The notes under the pieces were generated by a model. It saw only the letters and a list, made by a program, of their open reading frames with translations, did not search any database and was not told the origin of the DNA. 64,000 nucleotides of DNA from Acarospora socialis (Eukaryota > Ascomycota > Lecanoromycetes > Acarosporales > Acarosporaceae), in NCBI GenBank assembly GCA_025617375.2, contig JAMYGW020000003.1, positions 2,294,001 through 2,358,000 on the forward strand, given 5' to 3'. Shown here in pieces: positions 58,721 to 64,000 of this stretch (position 1 is the stretch's first letter; each line of letters opens with the position of its first letter). The position numbers and the translations under genes are program-made.

Positions 58721-61700
58721 TTGTTGTCTACAAACTTCTTGAATATCTACTCAAAAATTAAACAAAAAATCAATTAAAATGATATTATCATGTTCAAAGT
58801 TTTCTTAAATTCAAAGAACAGTTTATTTTTCTTTTACTGAAGAGAATATTTGTTGAAGATTCACTGCAACAATCATTTACTTCTCAGTGCTTGCAAAATT
58901 CATGACTTCAAGAAATAAATAGAAAATGTACTGATCAGCAAAGCAAGAAGTGTTTTAATTTATTTTCTTTAATTAAAAGTCATCACTAATCAGTACAAAG
59001 ACTGAGTCTCAGTATAGTGACAAATTGTGTGACATGTTTTACTTTTTTTTCATTTACTGAGATTTTACTTAAAATACTTTACTTTCAGCAAAGTTCAGAT
59101 CATCATACACAACAAAATTATCATTTTATCTCTTAAGATTTAGCAAATCACTTCTGAATTACATGCAACAAATATTTCATCAAAACATAACAAAATCTCA
59201 ACAGAAAACAAATAAATACATTACTGAGTTCTTGTATACATCACAGAACTTAAAATTCTCTCTTTAATGAAATTCAATAACAATATATATTAAATCAGAA
59301 GCTGAAGTCTCTTGAAAATATACAATTTAATTATGTCTTCTCTTATTTGTGATTCAGAAGTCTTGAAAGATGATGAAGAGTCATCATTTAAGAACTTAAA
59401 ATATATATTTTATTCAATAGCTGCATGTATTTTGAGTTTTACATTTAATAATGATTTTTGTCTACTGTACTAGTGATGCTGATTAAGTTTTATTCTGTTT
59501 ACATTATTGTGCAGAAGATAATGAGCTCTGTGTGACTTTGTGTTAAAATGAGATTCTTTGAAAGTGACTGCATTAATGTTAATGATGAGATTTCTGCAAT
59601 TCTGAATTAAAATTCTTTGAAAATTGTAATTAAGACTTTGCAGAAGTGTTCTCACTTTATAATAAGAATTTCATATCACTTTAGTTATGTGTTTTAATGC
59701 TTATCATGATTTCTTTTTATTGTCATGATCAGCTCAACTTATGATGCTCTTTGAGAAACATTAGTATGTGTATATACTAGTGATTTCAGTAATGCATAAT
59801 TATTCAGTTAGAAATCTGACTTTTCTTTACAATCAGATCAACAAAAACAGAAATATATAGTTATTTTTGTCATGACAGAACACAGAGTTAATATTACTGC
59901 TATTTATTTAAGTCAATTAAATATTATCTCAAGTTAGTGCAAACAAAAGTAAATGTAATAGACAAGAGTATCAAGCTTAAAACAAAAATTAACAAATCAA
60001 ATAAGCAGCTTAAATTTGAGCAGAAAATATGAAGAAATAAAAAGTAAGATAAGATTGCAGTTTATATTAATTGAATCACTGTATACATGTGTGTTTCTCA
60101 ATTTTAATTTGACTTAAAAGTCATTCTCTTTATCAATTTCTTCAAATTATTGTAATCTGCATTCAATTCTGTCTGCATTTTGTCTAGTTTTGCTGCTATA
60201 GCAACTTGCTCAGTTTTTAAAGAATTCTTAAAATTAGTCACTTGTGTGCAGAGATCTTTTTGACTATCAATAAAAGTTTTGATCTCTGTTTTCAGCAAAG
60301 CTCTATTTTCATTATTTGCTTTTATTTTTGCTCTGATGTGTTCAGAAAAAATTATAATATAAATTTTGTTTTTCATCAGAATTTTTCTAGACAGAACTTC
60401 ATTACTTAAGATAAATTCATGACTTTTAAATCAGACATAAATGTTAAGATCTACATTTTTCTTTTCTGTTACTTTTCTTACAGTGATTCTGAATACAAAG
60501 TGTTTTTTGAATGAATTCTTAAATTTTGCTTGAGCAAAAATGACTGAGTATCAATCTCTGTAGTCATTTAACATCATTTGAAGTGATTTATAAATTATAT
60601 TTATGATGTTAATATATCTGTCAGCATCATCTTTTATAATATTTTTATTTATTATTTCAAGCTACATCACATCAAGTGATACTTTATATGCTCTTTCAAC
60701 TCTTCTGTCAATATTATCATTCTTTGTTTATAATTAAAGTTCAAAAGTTGAATATTTTGAACTTTCTGTCTGAACAAGATACAGTTTACTGTTTTTATTG
60801 AATTTTTTTTATTTCAAGATTGATTCATTGTCTCTGATTCAGACTTCTTTGAAGTTTAAATTTGAATTAAAAGACACAACTACAGCATCTCAATCTTTTG
60901 TTTATTCAGCAATAAATTTATCTTTATCTTTTCTGAGTTAACTTAAGTTCTCTGTACCTTGTGATCACTCAGATAAAATCTCAGTGACTTATGTTGAAGA
61001 ATAATTTTTTTTTTTACTGATTATTCTCAGAAAACTGTTTATTTCTCAAAATGAACTCAGAATTGTTAAGTATAAGATTTATTGTGTAAAGCTGCAATTT
61101 CTCAATAATGAAAAAGTAACTTGTTAATAAGCTAAATAATGTTGTTTTTCTGTTCTGATTGTGATTTTTTAAGTTTTTTGTTGTGCTGCACAATTTTTGC
61201 ATTTTGTGCTTCAATTTTACAGATGTTTTTCTCATTTGTAGAATTCTTTATTTAACTTTTAATAATCAATGTGATCTTCTTATAAATATTCTTTTGTTAA
61301 TCATCTGAAGTTGAAGAAGTTTTTTTTTGAGAGTGAGATGACTTTGAATCATTATTGTTGTTGTTAACATGAATGTTTGAATGAAATCAATAATTAAGTT
61401 CAGTCTTACTCTTCAACATCTCACAAGTCTTTTTAAAATCTAAGACACAATTGCACATAAGCTTTTACTATTGATAAATGAGAAAGAAATTAAGAAGAAA
61501 GTTCTTCACATACATTGAAAAGCTTGCTTGTATTTTTCTTTCAGATCATCATCATCTTTGTTTTGACACTTGTTCAAATAAATTAGTCTTGTCAACTTTC
61601 AATATACACTGATAATTTTCTTCAACTCAGAAGTTTTATTTGTGTTTGAAATTTTTAAAATCTTTTAATGATGACTTTTCAAAGTATTTATTATTCTCTT

Positions 61701-62636
61701 TATCTTCTTTTTCTGCTGTTTATTGTAATCAGACTTCTTGTTGAAAAATTCATTTTGAACATTAAAGTTTGAGAGTTTTCATATTGATAAAAGTTGTTCA
61801 CAGATAAATGAAATGACATTGATAATAAATATCTATAAGATAACTTCTCATCTAGCACTTTCTGATAATTAGAAGAAAAACTTTAAGAATGTATTAAGAA
61901 GAATTTTAAAAAAGAAAGTGCTTGAGACAGATATACTTTCATGAAACAAAATAAGAGAAAAATTTGTAATCAATACTGACAGAATTAAAGATCAGATCAA
62001 CTGTCTTTGAAAAAGTATTTAATGTGTAATGATGTCTCTGAGAAGAATATTTCACATTTAAGATTAACTCAATTTTATAGAGCACTCAATAAATATCTTG
62101 CATTCTTTTACAAATCTAATGATCTCATTGATTGATTATAATATCAGAACAAGCTTTTATGTTCTCATTAAACAATGTTTAAGATGTTTACTTAATTAAA
62201 AGATATTGTTCTTATTGATCTTGCAAACTTCTTAATTACAGTATTTTCATCTCTGAAACTCAATCTTATATTGTGACTTTTAAAAAACATAAATTTTGAG
62301 ATGCTTCATAATGCTGTATTAAGCATTCATCAATCATTCATAGCTGTCTTAAATACTGATGATATATCTTTAATTCTCAATTTGATCTTTCTGTCATTAA
62401 CATAAATACATTTACAGAAAATCAGTGTTCTCAAATTTTGCAAATTAAAGTTGAAAAGAAATACTGACATTTTTAATATTTATCTGCTTCAACATTGCTG
62501 TTTTTGATGATAAATGAATGAAAAGATACATAGAAAATTACTTAAAATATGATATTGAAGTCTGCACTGAGAAACATTATAATGAGATCACTATCACAGT
62601 TAATGTGAACTTTGATTCTCTTTTTGTTGATTTAAA
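58721..62636. other. AT-rich sequence, unassigned
   Basis: About 3.9 kb. The first few hundred bases may be the rest of the kinase relic. A minus frame at 60104-60376 (90 codons, Lys/Glu-rich, coiled-coil-like) and another at 61014-61235 have no known motif. No LTR-like repeat or RNA gene found. The composition rule (no CG, almost no CC/GG) holds throughout. Confidence 0.45.
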
Positions 62637-64000
62637 TGTTATGTTTTAACTGAGATTTCTCAGTTATAGAACTAGAATTTGTGCTCTTTAATATAAAGAT
62701 TCAAAGATTTTAGATAAACAGTAACTTTGTATTGCATAATTAGATGAGTTGAACATGATTGTTTTCATAAAAGAAATAATTCTACTATATAGAAACTCTA
62801 CTCACTAATCTTACTGTTGAGTCTGATGAGCTGACTTATTTATATAATCTGTTGAGCTGTCTTGCTGTACTTACTGTCAAATATAATAAGATGTTATATA
62901 ACTTCTCTGTGACAGACTCTCTGTTAAATACTCATTTAGTATATAAGTTAGTTTATATCAGTTTCAACTGAACTAAATTGTAATATTATCTTCTTCTCTC
63001 TAGATGCTAGTTCTCTTGTTATAAACATGATGTGTTAAGTGAAAGAAGAATGATATTTCTAAACTATAAAATCAGTCAGCTATATAGATAAGAAGTAAGT
63101 TTTATAGTCAGATGAGTCACAACATAATATTACAACAGCAAGATAAGAAAAACATATAAATCTTAAGTGTGTTGATAGATCTGTAACATCTGTCAGTAAA
63201 TAAAGAAAAAGATGACATCTCATCATCATACTCATAGCAACAGATTCATAGCTATTCTTTTAAGTGTTCTTATCATACTTATACTTGTATGAATCTCTTC
63301 ATAATATTCTACAACAAAGCTGCTTTTACATCTGTCATATTGTTATAATTAAAATTTGTCACTAACTGTCTTGCATGCTCAAGATCTTTTGCATTGATTC
63401 ATGTGTTGTATTCTGATTCATAGTCAAGTCACTGAGTAAGATATTTTGTGATATAATCACATTCTTTTTTATAGATATAATGATGTAAAAAGCACTTGAT
63501 TTCATATTTGTCTTATTTGTCAACAATAATCACATCTAAGTGATCTGATCAAGAATATCAGTATAGATTGTTAATATAGATAGACTCAAGATGCATAATG
63601 AAAACAATATCATGAATTTTTCAGATATTGAATAGTTCAAGCTGATATGCTAATCTATCAATTCATTCAATAATACATAGAGAATCAACAAACTATTGTT
63701 CAAGCTTCTTGTTCTGTAAATTGAGCAGAGTGTACTTACAGTATAACTGTAAATTAATTATATTCTTTACATTGAAGAAAAGAGATTGATGTGCTTTGTC
63801 ATAATAGTGTTTCATTTGCATAACAGTGAAAACAATTACATTCTTCACATCTATATAAGCAGATCTATACTGATCTGAAGTAACTAACTTGACATATTTT
63901 CTTTTTGATGACTCTGACAAATATACTGAATAAGTTGATTTAACTGTTCTTGATGAAGTTGCTGAACTGTTAATATTTGTTGTTTGATGAGATTGATTCA
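62637..64000 (-). mobile_element. Second Ty3/Gypsy (chromovirus-type) fossil, partial, runs off the window
   Basis: LTR-like start at 62637 matches the first 170 bp of the nested Gypsy LTR, then diverges until about 62,970, where similarity resumes briefly past the LTR end. Beyond it, on the minus strand, lie a chromodomain-like block (about 63,355-63,500) and an integrase C-terminal block (63,693-63,920). This is the 3' portion of an element whose other end is beyond 64,000. Broken by many stops. Related to, but not the same subfamily as, the 50.2-56.2 kb element. Confidence 0.75.

Noticed and set aside
44580-64000. Ordinary Neurospora-type RIP as the explanation of the AT-rich island
   Set aside because: CA and TG remain abundant while CG, CC and GG are missing, the reverse of the expected context preference. 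Kept open only as part of a mixed process.

Overview
The window reads as a filamentous ascomycete (Pezizomycotina, quite possibly a dothideomycete). Genes are dense and broken by many 47-66 nt GT-AG introns, complex I genes are present, and an AT-rich block of decayed LTR retrotransposons follows a gene-rich block of roughly even base composition. Exon joins were worked out by hand from splice signals, reading phase and remembered family sequence. No search was run.

Region 1 (0.2-23.3 kb) is ordinary housekeeping DNA: SKI2 RNA helicase, the CSM3/TIPIN fork-protection factor, complex I subunit NUXM, the tRNA adenosine deaminase TAD2, the lysophospholipase NTE1, a tRNA-Ser(GCU), a DHCR24-like sterol reductase, EMC10, an F-box protein, ESCRT-III DID2 and sterol methyltransferase ERG6. 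Two enzymes that act on the sterol side chain at C24 lie about 6.5 kb apart. Several pairs are divergent with short shared promoters (CSM3/NUXM, TAD2/NTE1, DID2/ERG6).

Region 2 (23.3-26.7 kb) has small DNA elements: a 91-bp TA-flanked MITE and a 453-bp foldback element with 12-bp minisatellite arms that share one TA. About 0.6 kb further on is a tRNA-Ser(AGA) gene whose D arm is split by a 56-nt GT...AG insert with a branch-point-like site. Region 3 (26.7-38.1 kb) holds a secreted GH53-type galactanase, PDB1, an F-box/LRR-like protein, a C2H2 zinc-finger protein, MCP1 and mitochondrial GatA (HER2).

Region 4 (38.5-44.0 kb) looks accessory: two nucleotidyltransferase-like genes tail to tail, a 172-bp tandem repeat, a candidate small cysteine-rich secreted protein and a DUF3405 membrane protein. 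Region 5 (44.5-64.0 kb) is AT-rich: a Copia fossil (minus strand) carrying a nested Gypsy fossil with a perfect 5-bp target duplication, a decayed protein-kinase gene, and part of a second Gypsy element running off the right edge. The whole block lacks CG and almost lacks CC/GG while keeping CA and CT, a mutation signature unlike Neurospora-type RIP (repeat-induced point mutation).
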